DNA of 64,000 nucleotides from Alcaligenes sp. SORT26 (GTDB lineage Bacteria > Pseudomonadota > Gammaproteobacteria > Burkholderiales > Burkholderiaceae_B): the NCBI RefSeq assembly GCF_017377875.1, contig NZ_CP070975.1, positions 1,426,001 to 1,490,000 on the forward strand. Direction: 5' to 3'. Below, piece after piece: positions 54,499 through 63,441 of this stretch. Each line of letters begins with the position of its first letter. The stretch's first letter is position 1. The translations under genes and the position numbers were made by a program. Under the pieces are notes generated by a model. The model saw only the letters and a list, made by a program, of their open reading frames with translations, searched no databases and was not told the DNA's origin.

Positions 54499-56208
54499 AT
54501 GAACCACTCAACATTGAACTTTGATCGCTACCCACAGCAACCGCACGGTGGAACGCTGGTCAATCAGGTCGTCCCGGAAGATCGCGTCAAGGACGAGATT
54601 GAGCGTGCGCGCTCCCTGCCCAGCATCCGCGTGGATCTGGAAGCCGTCATCACTATCGAGATGATTGCGACCGGGGTGCTCTCCCCCAACAAAGGCTTCA
54701 TGAACGAGGCCGACTACAACTCCGTGCTCAAAGAGGGTCGTTTGAGTAATGGTGTGGTGTGGCCTGTGCCTTTGAGCTTCGCCCCGATTGGCGATCGCAA
54801 CCGCGACATTATTAAAGGACTTTCGGTCGGCTCCGAGGTGGCGCTGACCAACAGCCAGAACGAGCCGGTGGCCATCCTGAGCATCGAGGACATCTTCTCC
54901 TACGACAAGGAGCAGCGCGCCCAGCAATTGTTTGGCACTACGGACAGAAACCACCCCGGCGTGGACTCCATTTACCGCCGCATGGGCGATGTGTCCCTGG
55001 GTGGTACGTTGCACCTGCTGCAGCGTGTGGACTGGGGCCCGTTCGAGAAGCTGCGTCGCGAACCCAAAGACACCTGGCGTCTGTTCTACGAAGAAAAGAA
55101 ATTCAATTCCGTAGCAGGCTTTATCACCGGCGCAAACCCGCTGCACCGGGGCCATGAGTACATACACCGCAATGCGCTGGAAGGCATTGATGGCCTGTTC
55201 CTGCAGCCACTGGTGGAGATGGCCAAGCGTGAATACGTGCGCCATGAATTCCGCATGATGGCCTACAGGAACGTGCTGGATACCTACTACCCCAAAGAGC
55301 GAGCCATCTTGTCGCCGCTGCGTGTCACCTATATTTTTGCTGGCCCGCGCGAAACCATTTTGCATGCCCTGATCATGAAGAACTACGGGTGTACCCATGC
55401 CCTGATTGGACGGGATCATGCCGGGATTGGCAGCTACTACGACAAGTACGCCAGCCACAGCATTTTCGATCAGTTCAGCCCCAAGGAAATGGGCATTGAT
55501 GTGCGCCTGTTCCACGAAGTGTTTTACTGCACGCGCTGCGCCTGCCATGCCACTTCCGAGACCTGCCCGCACGATGATCGCTTCAGGCTGACCATCTCCG
55601 GCACCGGCATTCGCGAGATGCTGCGCCACGGCATCATGCCGCCCAAGGAGATTTGCCGCCCCGAATCCATTTTGCCCGCCATGCAAGGCGTGCAACCCAA
55701 AGGACTGTGCGAGGAGGGCGAAGCTATCCAGCCCGTCAGCAAGGTTATCCAGAGCATGTTCCCCTACTACACTCAGTACACCCGTCTGGGCGGGGCCAAG
55801 CGTAGCGAACCGCTGGACCCGTCTCAGCTAACCGTACGCGATCTGGAAATTGCCAGTCACGACGTCCGGCACCATGCGGGAGATATTTATAACGGGGTGT
55901 ACACCGAGTACAGCGCCGTGGTGGACCACAACCGCAGCATGCAAGCCTCCTGGATTGAGGATGCCCGTGCAGCCTTGCGCTTCCAGCAAGAACGCCTGAT
56001 CAGCGATCTGGAAGAAAAACAGCAGCAAGCACCTGAAGAAGCCTCGGACGAGTTCATGTATCAGGACAAGCAAGAGGTCGTGCGGGAGCTGCATTCTGCG
56101 CGCAGCTTGCTGGACGATATTCCGGCGGTGATTTCTGCCAAGCAACTGACCACACGTACCTGGAACGTCCTGCCCTACCAGCGCTATCGTGGGGCGGATA
56201 AGGAATAA
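54499..56208 (+). CDS. sat: ATP sulfurylase (sulfate adenylyltransferase) with C-terminal extension
   Basis: A 569-residue single-chain Sat-type sulfate adenylyltransferase making APS from ATP and sulfate. The nucleotide-binding motif GANPLHRGHEY is near residue 210; the substrate motif QPLVEMAKREYVRHEFRM, IGRDHAGIGSYYDKYAS and the zinc-type cysteines CTRCACHATSETC (near 344) all fit the bacterial Sat family. The catalytic core ends near residue 395 (REMLRHGIMPPKEICRPE). About 170 further residues follow that are not an APS kinase (no P-loop) and that I do not recognise. A strong AAAGGAGG site precedes the ATG. No other sulfate genes are adjacent. Confidence 0.93.
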   Translation: MNHSTLNFDRYPQQPHGGTLVNQVVPEDRVKDEIERARSLPSIRVDLEAVITIEMIATGVLSPNKGFMNEADYNSVLKEGRLSNGVVWPVPLSFAPIGDRNRDIIKGLSVGSEVALTNSQNEPVAILSIEDIFSYDKEQRAQQLFGTTDRNHPGVDSIYRRMGDVSLGGTLHLLQRVDWGPFEKLRREPKDTWRLFYEEKKFNSVAGFITGANPLHRGHEYIHRNALEGIDGLFLQPLVEMAKREYVRHEFRMMAYRNVLDTYYPKERAILSPLRVTYIFAGPRETILHALIMKNYGCTHALIGRDHAGIGSYYDKYASHSIFDQFSPKEMGIDVRLFHEVFYCTRCACHATSETCPHDDRFRLTISGTGIREMLRHGIMPPKEICRPESILPAMQGVQPKGLCEEGEAIQPVSKVIQSMFPYYTQYTRLGGAKRSEPLDPSQLTVRDLEIASHDVRHHAGDIYNGVYTEYSAVVDHNRSMQASWIEDARAALRFQQERLISDLEEKQQQAPEEASDEFMYQDKQEVVRELHSARSLLDDIPAVISAKQLTTRTWNVLPYQRYRGADKE

Positions 56209-56315
56209 GGCGGTATCTTGCTGCACCGTCCTGCTCGGATTGAAATCGAGCAGGACGGCTTGGAAAAACTTGGGCAATTAACCGTTCAAGATCAAGCATC
56301 AAGGCGTGCTGGGAG

Positions 56316-57530
56316 TCACCAACCACGCCCCGCCTGACTGTTCACTACAGTGACCGCTAATGCCGCAACGAGCAGCGCCAGCACACTCCACGGAAAGGCG
56401 GACACGCTAAAAGTTTCGAGCAGAATGCCGCCTACGATTCCGCCACCGGCAATGGCGATATTCCAGACCGTCACCATCATGGATTGCGCCACATCGGTGG
56501 CTTCCCCTGCTGCCTTGGCCAAAGCCGTTTGAAAGAGAGTTGCCGAGCCGCCAAAAGCTAGCCCCCAGATGGCGACAGACAAGTAGACCGCAGCCGGTAC
56601 GGTGCCAACAAGGCCAAGTGCCAATGCGGCAAGCGCGAACAAGGTCGTGCTGATCAGCACCAGTTCACGCAAGCAGCGGTCGATCAACACACCCACAACC
56701 CAGATGCCCAGTAGCGCGGCTACGCCAAAAACCAGCAGTACGAGATCGGTCCGATCCGCGATACCGGCTGGAACGAGAAAGGGCGCAATGTAGGTGTAGA
56801 GGATGTTATGGGCCAGCACATAGAATAGAGTGACGAACAGAATCGGCCGAATACCCGGTAGAGTAAAAACCATCCTGAGCGCGAACCCCTTTCCGCGTGC
56901 TTGCCCAGGAAAGTCCGGCACCTTGGCGATCACCCAGAACACGAGAATCACGGTCAGCAAACTCATAAGGCCAAAAGTCGCGCGCCAGCCGTAGGCCACA
57001 CCCAGAAATGTACCCGCTGGAATACCGAGAGAAAGCGCAATCGGCGTGCCCGCCATGGCAACCGCAATAGCGCGCCCCTTCAAGTGTGCGGGCACCAAGC
57101 GCGCTGCATAGCCAGCCACCAGGGCCCAAAGCAGCCCTGCAAATACACCCGCGAAAAAGCGAGCGACAAGTGTGACGGTGTAGCTGTCAGAGACGGCGGT
57201 CACCATATTGACCAAGGCGAAGCCGCTGATGGCGATCAGCAGCAATGGCCTGCGCCGCCAACGCTGCGTGACCACCGTCAATGGAATTGCGGCAAGCAGT
57301 GAGCCAATCGCATAAATGGTGACGAGTTGGCCGACTAATGCCTCCGATACCGTCAGGCTTTGCGCCATCAAAGGCAGCAGGCCAGCAGGCAAGGCTTCGG
57401 TCAGGATCGTGATGAAGGCTGCCATCGCCAAGGCCAGCAAGGCAGGCAGCGGCAGACGATCCTGATTGTTCACAAGAGTCTCATTGTCTTCCTGCGAGCA
57501 GGCTGATCTGTTCATAGCGGTCGAACTCAT
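56316..57530 (-). CDS. MFS transporter, DHA1/AraJ-like
   Basis: A 404-residue 12-helix transporter. It resembles sugar-efflux or chloramphenicol-type DHA1 members: FITILTEALPAGLLPLMAQSL in helix 1, ARFFAGVFAGLLWALVAGYAARLVP, and GVLIDRCLRELVLIS between the halves. Its start overlaps the serine hydrolase stop (ATGA), so both are one operon. A group with a beta-lactamase-like hydrolase and a LysR gene suggests export of a compound the hydrolase handles, but this is only inference. Confidence 0.85.
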   Translation of the reverse strand: MSSTAMNRSACSQEDNETLVNNQDRLPLPALLALAMAAFITILTEALPAGLLPLMAQSLTVSEALVGQLVTIYAIGSLLAAIPLTVVTQRWRRRPLLLIAISGFALVNMVTAVSDSYTVTLVARFFAGVFAGLLWALVAGYAARLVPAHLKGRAIAVAMAGTPIALSLGIPAGTFLGVAYGWRATFGLMSLLTVILVFWVIAKVPDFPGQARGKGFALRMVFTLPGIRPILFVTLFYVLAHNILYTYIAPFLVPAGIADRTDLVLLVFGVAALLGIWVVGVLIDRCLRELVLISTTLFALAALALGLVGTVPAAVYLSVAIWGLAFGGSATLFQTALAKAAGEATDVAQSMMVTVWNIAIAGGGIVGGILLETFSVSAFPWSVLALLVAALAVTVVNSQAGRGW

Positions 57531-58720
57531 TGTCCAGACTCCAAAGCAGCATAGACGGCATCACGCAAATCGGTGACGAAGCGGCCAGACATCCCTTCGT
57601 ACAAGGTGTTGGAGAAGGCGACCACAGTAAGCCTTTGCGCCCGGTCGACAAACCATGAATGACCGTAGGCTCCGCCCCAGCGCCAGGTTCCATTGGACTC
57701 GGGCGATGCAGCCAGTGTCCGGTCGCGCAGGACCGAGAAGCCCAGCCCAAAACCGAACCCCGGTGCATCCGGCAGTTCGTCGCCATTCGTCTGATCCCGC
57801 TCCATTTCCGCGACCATTTCGCTGGGCAGCAGGCCGCCGCCCCCTTGGCGCAAGGCCTCCAGCAAGCGCAAGAAGTCACCTGCCGTACCCGCCATGCCCG
57901 CTCCCCCCGAAGGAAATGCCTGCGGATCGAAGATGCGCGCAGGACTGAAAGGGATACCCACCGCCCCCTCAAAGGGCGAGACCGTTTCGCCTTCTTGCAG
58001 TAGATGCGGCTGAGGTGTGCCATTTACATAGGCAGTCGCCACGCCTTGCGCATCCCGCGCGATAAAACCGGTATCCGCCATGCGCAGCGGACCCGTCACA
58101 AGCTGGCCCACGGCCACATCCAAAGGCGCGCCATACACCTGCTCGATCAAGGCACCCAGCACGTCGATTGCCAGGGAGTAGCCCCAGGCCGTTCCTGGCT
58201 CGTACAGCAGCGGCACAGTGGCGATGCGACGCAGATTCTCTCCCAGACTGATACCCGACACATCCATACCGTCCGACACACCAGCCCGTGCATAAGGACC
58301 CTGCGCATCAGTCTCCAGGAAGCGATAGCCCAATCCGGCCGTATGGCTGAGTAGTTGCCGAACCGTGATCTGCGCAGGACGACCGTCAGCCAAACTCGGC
58401 CGGAATTCAGGCAGCCAAGAGTGAATGCTGTCATCAAGCCCCAGGCGCCCTTGCGCCACCAGTACCAGTGCAGCGGTGGAGACAATGGGCTTGCTCACGG
58501 AGGCCAGGCGAAAGACCGTATCCACCGTCATCGCACGACGACTTTCATGATCGGCCCAGCCATAAGCCTGGTGATGGATCAGCTTGTCATCCTGGGCCAC
58601 CAGCACGACCGTGCCAACCAGGCGACCTTGGTCCAGTGCCTGTTGAACAAGGGTCTGCACACTGGTGGAAAGATGCGCTGACGGGACGCTGGCGCCTGGC
58701 GTAATTACGGAAGTCATCAC
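57527..58720 (-). CDS. Serine hydrolase, class C beta-lactamase/esterase fold
   Basis: A 397-residue cytoplasmic enzyme of the beta-lactamase-related serine hydrolase family. The SxxK motif is SVSK (LASVSKPIVSTAAL near 76), and a Tyr motif is in GTAWGYSLAIDV. The third motif (KTG/HxG) is seen as WGGAYGHSWFVD near residue 350. No signal peptide is visible, so it is more likely an EstB-like esterase than a secreted AmpC. It is the first gene of an operon with an MFS transporter and is divergent from a LysR gene, its probable regulator. Confidence 0.88.
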   Translation of the reverse strand: MMTSVITPGASVPSAHLSTSVQTLVQQALDQGRLVGTVVLVAQDDKLIHHQAYGWADHESRRAMTVDTVFRLASVSKPIVSTAALVLVAQGRLGLDDSIHSWLPEFRPSLADGRPAQITVRQLLSHTAGLGYRFLETDAQGPYARAGVSDGMDVSGISLGENLRRIATVPLLYEPGTAWGYSLAIDVLGALIEQVYGAPLDVAVGQLVTGPLRMADTGFIARDAQGVATAYVNGTPQPHLLQEGETVSPFEGAVGIPFSPARIFDPQAFPSGGAGMAGTAGDFLRLLEALRQGGGGLLPSEMVAEMERDQTNGDELPDAPGFGFGLGFSVLRDRTLAASPESNGTWRWGGAYGHSWFVDRAQRLTVVAFSNTLYEGMSGRFVTDLRDAVYAALESGQ

Positions 58721-58837
58721 GGGTAATTCCTTTCATCAATGGAGCGAACTGCCATGATAGAAAGCCTGAAATTAAAGAAAAAGTCAGGTAGAGTTCCGTT
58801 TTAAGCGGAACTTTATGTCCGTAATCGAGGTGTGATG

Positions 58838-59770
58838 ATGGACAGTCTCAACAGCTTCACGGTGTTCGTTCAAGTGGCTGAAGTACGCAGCTTTGTTGCG
58901 GCTGGTCGGCTGCTGGGCGTGTCAGCATCCGCTGTCGGCAAGAGCGTAGCGCGGCTAGAGGAAAAGCTGGGTGTGCGCCTGTTCCACCGCAGCACTCGCA
59001 GTGTCACGCTGACAGCCGAAGGCACACTGTTCCTGCAACGCAGCCGTCGCATCCTTGCCGAAATCGAGGCAGCAGAGCAGGAACTGTCACAAGCGACCAC
59101 GACGCCACGTGGCCGTTTGCGGGTCAGCTTGCCGCTAGTCAGCTCACTGGTGCTGCCCGTCCTCGGCGACTTCATGCGCGAGTACCCCGAGATTGAGCTG
59201 GATCTGGATTTCACCGACAGGCTGGTCGATGTAATTGAGGAAGGCTTCGATGCCGTGATCAGAACAGGGGACCCCACTGACTCGCGCCTCTCCGCCCGTC
59301 GGCTTGGCTCCTTCCGTTCGCTACTGGTCGCTTCACCCGACTATCTGGCGCGGCAAGGGATACCCAAAGTACCTGCTGATCTGCTGAATCACACCTGCCT
59401 GCACTACCGCTTTCCCAACAGCGGCAAGCTGGAGCCATGGGCCTTGCGCCGCGCGACCGATGAGCCCGAACTGACGCTACCCAGCTCGATGATCTGCAAC
59501 AACATCGAGACGCGCGTGTGCTTTGCCTTGCAGGGCCTGGGCATTGCCTACCTGCCGGAATTCTCGGTCAGGGAGCCTCTGGCAGATGGGCGACTGCAAG
59601 CCGTTCTGGCCGACTATGCAGAACGCACTGGCGTTTTCCACATCCTCTGGCCCGCCAGCAAACATCCTTCACCCAAGGTCAGGGCCTTCATCGACTTCCT
59701 GTACGCCCGTGTATTTCCGGCTTCTCAGGACAAGCCACAAGCCAAATCCCGCCGCAAGGACAGCCGATAG
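58838..59770 (+). CDS. LysR family transcriptional regulator
   Basis: A 310-residue LysR regulator: MDSLNSFTVFVQVAEVRSFVAAGRLLGVSASAVGKSVARLEEKLGVRLFHRSTRSVTLTAEG is the HTH, and the effector domain follows with FTDRLVDVIEEGFDAVIRTGDPTDSRLSARRLG. The tail has a basic end (SQDKPQAKSRRKDSR). Three adjacent possible starts (GTG, ATG, ATG) exist; ATG 58838 has GAGG at the best distance. It is divergent from the serine hydrolase operon with a 117-base gap. Confidence 0.92.
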   Translation: MDSLNSFTVFVQVAEVRSFVAAGRLLGVSASAVGKSVARLEEKLGVRLFHRSTRSVTLTAEGTLFLQRSRRILAEIEAAEQELSQATTTPRGRLRVSLPLVSSLVLPVLGDFMREYPEIELDLDFTDRLVDVIEEGFDAVIRTGDPTDSRLSARRLGSFRSLLVASPDYLARQGIPKVPADLLNHTCLHYRFPNSGKLEPWALRRATDEPELTLPSSMICNNIETRVCFALQGLGIAYLPEFSVREPLADGRLQAVLADYAERTGVFHILWPASKHPSPKVRAFIDFLYARVFPASQDKPQAKSRRKDSR

Positions 59771-59967
59771 AGGATTGGTCGATCCGCCCCGCTGCCCACA
59801 CCCCCAACTGCCGCGCAAGTTGCGCACCGTTGCGATGAACTTCTGCCTCAATGAGGGCTTTCGACACTCGCACAGGCTTCGATTGACCTCGTCTCAACAA
59901 TGGATAATCCGCTGTATAAAACTTCGATTGAGCGCTGAACGGAGCCATACAGACACCAGCGCGAAAC

Positions 59968-60008
59968 AAAAAAGCCCCTGATCTTGTTGCGATCAGGGGC
60001 TTTTTTTA
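59968..60008. terminator. Strong bidirectional terminator
   Basis: Stem AAGCCCCTGATC / GATCAGGGGCTT with loop TTGTTGC, flanked by A6 and T7 runs. It serves the leftward spermidine gene and any rightward read-through from the LysR gene, whose stop lies 200 bases away. Confidence 0.9.
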
Positions 60009-60053
60009 TTGCAGGACGGACATCCAGCCCCGCCCTCTATGCCGACGAGCTGC

Positions 60054-61331
60054 TTAGCAAATCTCGGCCAGACTTGCCTCATTCACAGGCATCAGGCGGC
60101 GGTAGAAGGTAGGCAAGGCAAACAAGGCGCCATGCAAGTCCGCGTTATAGAACTGCAAGGACTCCTGATTCTGGCCGCTCATGCGCTGATCCAGACGTTC
60201 CTGGATTTGCTCTGCCGAACATGCACGCGGGTTCAGATCGTCAGAGGCAATCGCCAGACCCCAGTAAGAGCCGTACAGCGGAATATGCAGGCCGTAACCA
60301 TGCACTTGCGCAAAGACTTCAGCCAAGGATTCGCTCAGCTTCTGAACTTGCTGGCTTTCATGGAACGGCGAACCCAGGTGCAGCACCAGGGCTCCACCAC
60401 TTGCCAAGGCACGTTTGCAGGACTCGAAGAAAGCCGTGGTGTACAAAGGACCGGCAGGCGTTTCAGGGTCCGTCAGATCCAGATAAATCAGATCAAACTG
60501 TTCCTGTGTATTGGCCAGGAATTTTGCCCCATCTTCAATCTGAATGTGCACGCGCGGGTTATCAAACGCGCCCTTATGAATGGACTGCAAGTGCTCGCGG
60601 GCCACTTCAATCACTTCACCATCCAGCTCAACCAGAGACACGTGCTCCAGGCTTGGGTATTTCAGCAGTTCTTCCAGCGCGCCGCCATCACCACCGCCCA
60701 CAATCAGGGCACGGCGTGGATTGGGGTGAGCCAGGGCCGCCGGGTGAATCAGGCCTTCGTGGTAGAAGAACTCTTCGGCCTCGGAGGTCATCATGCAACC
60801 ATCCAGACGCAAGGTCTTGCCCAGCGTTTCGGAGCGCAGCAACTCCAGACGCTGAAAAGCGGTTTGACGCTCCAGCAAGCGCTCGGTAAAGCGGAAGCCG
60901 TACAGGGCGTCTTGGTTCAGGTTTTCCGTCAGCAGTTCGCCAGCATGGGCCGGGCCGTCGGCCTCGCCACGCCACAAACGATTACGTTGAGCCTGGCCGG
61001 GTTTGAAAGCCTGCTCAATTCCGTTGATCAGGCGGGTTGCCTTGCCGGAGTTGTCCTGCATGAAGTTGCAGACATACACGTCCAGCGTCACGCCATTGCG
61101 TTCTGGCCAGGTATGGATAGCCAAATGAGACTCGGCCAGCAACAGAACACCGGTGACACCACCGGGCTGCCCTTCAAATTCGGGAAATGCCTGCCATTCT
61201 TCACCAACAATGGTCAGCCCTGCATCGATAGTCTGCTGGCGGCAAAAATCAGCCAGTTTCTGGGCATCGATCAGCAGCTCTGGGCTGCATGCACATTGGT
61301 AAAGGTCTGCGGTCAAGTGCAAGCCTTGCAT
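60054..61331 (-). CDS. Fused S-adenosylmethionine decarboxylase-spermidine synthase
   Basis: A 425-residue two-domain polyamine enzyme. The first ~115 residues are a class 1B AdoMet decarboxylase: the self-cleaving Ser is Ser68 in AESHLAIHTWPE (new pyruvoyl group), and Cys88 in VYVCNF is the known proton donor position. The second part (about 150-425) is a SpeE-type spermidine synthase with GGGDGGALEELL and YLDLTDPETPAGPLYTTAFFE, where the Asp residues bind decarboxylated AdoMet and the amine. One polypeptide would thus make spermidine from AdoMet and putrescine. ATG 61331 follows AAAGGAG. A strong terminator follows. Confidence 0.9.
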   Translation of the reverse strand: MQGLHLTADLYQCACSPELLIDAQKLADFCRQQTIDAGLTIVGEEWQAFPEFEGQPGGVTGVLLLAESHLAIHTWPERNGVTLDVYVCNFMQDNSGKATRLINGIEQAFKPGQAQRNRLWRGEADGPAHAGELLTENLNQDALYGFRFTERLLERQTAFQRLELLRSETLGKTLRLDGCMMTSEAEEFFYHEGLIHPAALAHPNPRRALIVGGGDGGALEELLKYPSLEHVSLVELDGEVIEVAREHLQSIHKGAFDNPRVHIQIEDGAKFLANTQEQFDLIYLDLTDPETPAGPLYTTAFFESCKRALASGGALVLHLGSPFHESQQVQKLSESLAEVFAQVHGYGLHIPLYGSYWGLAIASDDLNPRACSAEQIQERLDQRMSGQNQESLQFYNADLHGALFALPTFYRRLMPVNEASLAEIC

Positions 61332-61503
61332 AATCGTGTGCTCCTTTAACGGATTTGCGTCCCCTACCAACGAGATGACCGCAACATAAAAACTTCAAAG
61401 CGAGGTGCACCTGAAATGGCGATCACCTCGCTTCACGAAAAGAGCGCAAATTGTACCTTATATCAAACTTAAATATATGAAAATAACCCTATTTTAGAGA
61501 AGA

Positions 61504-62649
61504 TTAAGGTATATACGACGCGGAAGGCAGCAGAACCAATTCCATGACCAAATGCGCGCCCGGCCCCGGATGCTCCTTGAAGTAGACCCGCCCCCCGTGG
61601 TGCTGCACAATCGATCGCACAATAGACAGGCCCAAACCACTGCCCTGCACCTGCTGACCGGGAAGGCGGAAGAACTTGTCAAACACCTTCTCTTTATAGA
61701 GGGGCTCAATACCCGGCCCCTGATCCAGAACCTCGATACAGGCCCAACCGGCTTGGCCGGGCTGCAAACGCAAGGTTACCAGGGTGTCCGGCGCAGAATA
61801 CTTCAGGGCATTTTCCAGCGTATTACGCAGAGCCACTAATAAAGGAACAATATCCACCTTGGCCCACAAACCATGTTCGGGCAAATCCAGGCGAATGCGG
61901 TGACGCTGCTCGCTGAAGGCACGCAGGCTCAGGCGCAGCACGGCACGCAAATCCGACTCGCGCCATTCTTGTGTTCCCGCTCCCTCGTACTCCATGCGAT
62001 TCAAGCGCGTCAAATCGTCCAGCAGGACATCTACGCCACGGACTTTTTCATGTAATTGGGTGTAAATCTTACTGGCCCAGGCTGAAGGGGTCGCCTCCAG
62101 TTGCAGCAACTCGATATAGCCGCTGATGGCGGCCAGTGGGGAGCGTATTTCATGGGCCGCTACGGCAAAACAGTCGGCGCGCTCGCGTTCCTGTTGCATT
62201 TTTGCGCTGACATCGCGAATCATCAGCAAGGTGGCGGTGTCTGACTCGGAGGCGGCATAGGCATGAAATTCCAGGGCGCGAGCCTGCTCCCCTTCGCCAT
62301 CCCGGTGCATGCAGTAAAAGGGATTTTTCGCGCGGTGAATAACCTGGCTAATTCCAGGCAGCAAATACGCTAAATCCGCCTTTATTCCTTTTTCCAGATT
62401 CTGGAAAAAATCGATTAAATCATCGCTGCCATTGGCTAATTCCGGTATATCCAGCAAGCGGCGCATGGCCCGATTACAGCCTTCAATTCGCCCACAGGAA
62501 TCGAACATGACAATGGCATCGGGCAAAGCATCCAGCATTTGCTCAAAACGATGCGCTTTTTCATAAGCCTGCCCCGGCCATTTGGGCACGCTGGTTCGTT
62601 CAAACAAACGTTGCCCGATCAAAAAACTGGTAAATAGTGTGAGCAACAA
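61504..62649 (-). CDS. Sensor histidine kinase with PAS domain
   Basis: A 381-residue kinase. One N-terminal membrane segment (LLLTLFTSFLIG, about 2-16), a PAS domain (about 36-165; LDALPDAIVMFDSCGRIEGCNRAMRRLLDIPE), HisKA with the His in FAVAAHEIRSPLAAISGYIELL (about 185-200), and HATPase_c with NTLENALKYSAPD, DQGPGIEP and GSGLGLSIVRSIVQHHGG. TTG 62649 (or 62646) is the only plausible start; a stop lies just upstream in frame. The divergent HTH-receiver gene across a 792-base gap is its probable partner. Soluble input and a short anchor suggest an intracellular signal. Confidence 0.85.
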   Translation of the reverse strand: MLLTLFTSFLIGQRLFERTSVPKWPGQAYEKAHRFEQMLDALPDAIVMFDSCGRIEGCNRAMRRLLDIPELANGSDDLIDFFQNLEKGIKADLAYLLPGISQVIHRAKNPFYCMHRDGEGEQARALEFHAYAASESDTATLLMIRDVSAKMQQERERADCFAVAAHEIRSPLAAISGYIELLQLEATPSAWASKIYTQLHEKVRGVDVLLDDLTRLNRMEYEGAGTQEWRESDLRAVLRLSLRAFSEQRHRIRLDLPEHGLWAKVDIVPLLVALRNTLENALKYSAPDTLVTLRLQPGQAGWACIEVLDQGPGIEPLYKEKVFDKFFRLPGQQVQGSGLGLSIVRSIVQHHGGRVYFKEHPGPGAHLVMELVLLPSASYIP

Positions 62650-63039
62650 GCCAATCCCCTATTTTCGTCCCAAAACAAGCACTGCGCCTGCCTCAGTGCG
62701 GTTTCAATCTCCATGCGACAAAAAGCCAGTCCAGCGGATAAACCAAGCATTTTTCTTGATGGGATTACTGACATGCCAATGCCATTGCATCAGCCTGGGT
62801 GAAAAAAAGTTAAGCGCCTAATAAATGAATTTCATAACAATTAAGCGGGAAAATGGGAAAGGTATCAGTACGTTTTAAAAGTTTTACTCCAAAAATGGAC
62901 GCCATACTGCTTAACGGGATATTTAGCCGTATCATAAGGCGCATAAATTTTCTTTGAGGAAACAAGGGGGCTTGTACAAAATAGATTCCTATTTATTCCA
63001 TAAAGGCTGACTAGGATCAAGACTAACGATAAAAACAAG

Positions 63040-63064
63040 TGCTAGGGTGCTAACACCCTTTTTT
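63040..63064 (+). terminator. Orphan rho-independent terminator
   Basis: GGGTG (63045-63049), loop CTAA, CACCC (63054-63058), then TTTTTT. It terminates rightward transcription, but no rightward gene is upstream of it for more than 2 kb; a small RNA from the AT-rich tract is the simplest explanation. Confidence 0.65.
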
Positions 63065-63110
63065 CTTGGCCCGACAAGCCAAGCACCGCCCGGACCCGCC
63101 CACATCACCA

Positions 63111-63124
63111 ACACTTATAAGTGT
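63111..63124. promoter_or_regulatory. 14-base perfect palindrome
   Basis: ACACTTATAAGTGT; it lies 318 bases before the HTH-receiver gene. Possible operator. Confidence 0.4.
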
Positions 63125-63333
63125 GTTCAGCTACCCACACTGGGCCCGTCCGGTAACACGACAGCGCAAGGGATACGCGTAAAATCAACAAGGCTGGCCC
63201 AGGTTCACAGGCCCGCCCGATTGAAGTGATCCCCTGACAAAGCATGAACATCTGAAAATCGGAGATATTAGAAGCATGTGTGTCGAATACTCTGCCTATC
63301 ACTTGGCGTGAACAGGCCACTATCCATTGCCAT

Positions 63334-63359
63334 TATTAGTATTTCTGTACTTACTAATA
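63334..63359. promoter_or_regulatory. Dyad upstream of the HTH-receiver gene
   Basis: Perfect 8-base arms TATTAGTA and TACTAATA separated by 10 bases, 83 bases before the start codon. A candidate site for autoregulation by the DNA-binding response regulator. Confidence 0.45.
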
Positions 63360-63441
63360 CCGTCTCTACACTCTGCACTGCTACATCGGGGCACACAGCC
63401 TTCTTTTCCCCGGTCTGGCCTGCTTTCATTTTGTTGACTCC

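Larger units (their letters stand above)
62650..63441. other. 792-base intergenic region between kinase and HTH-receiver gene
   Basis: AT-rich from about 62820 to 63060, then more GC-rich. It contains a rightward terminator (63040-63064), a 14-base palindrome (63111-63124) and an 8-base-arm dyad (63334-63359). No ORF with a ribosome binding site was found; a 33-codon leftward frame (from ATG 62715) overlaps the kinase start and is not supported. Confidence 0.7.

Noticed and set aside
54508-55695. 395-codon - strand frame opposite sat
   Set aside because: Shadow of the sulfurylase; no recognisable protein.
60009-61349. 446-codon + strand frame opposite the AdoMetDC-spermidine synthase gene
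   Set aside because: Shadow of a clear enzyme gene with intact active sites.
62616-62715. Frameshifted or truncated N-terminus of the histidine kinase
   Set aside because: An upstream ATG frame gives a different, non-membrane peptide, and an in-frame stop precedes the TTG start; the short anchor plus PAS is a complete architecture, so a broken gene is not needed to explain it.
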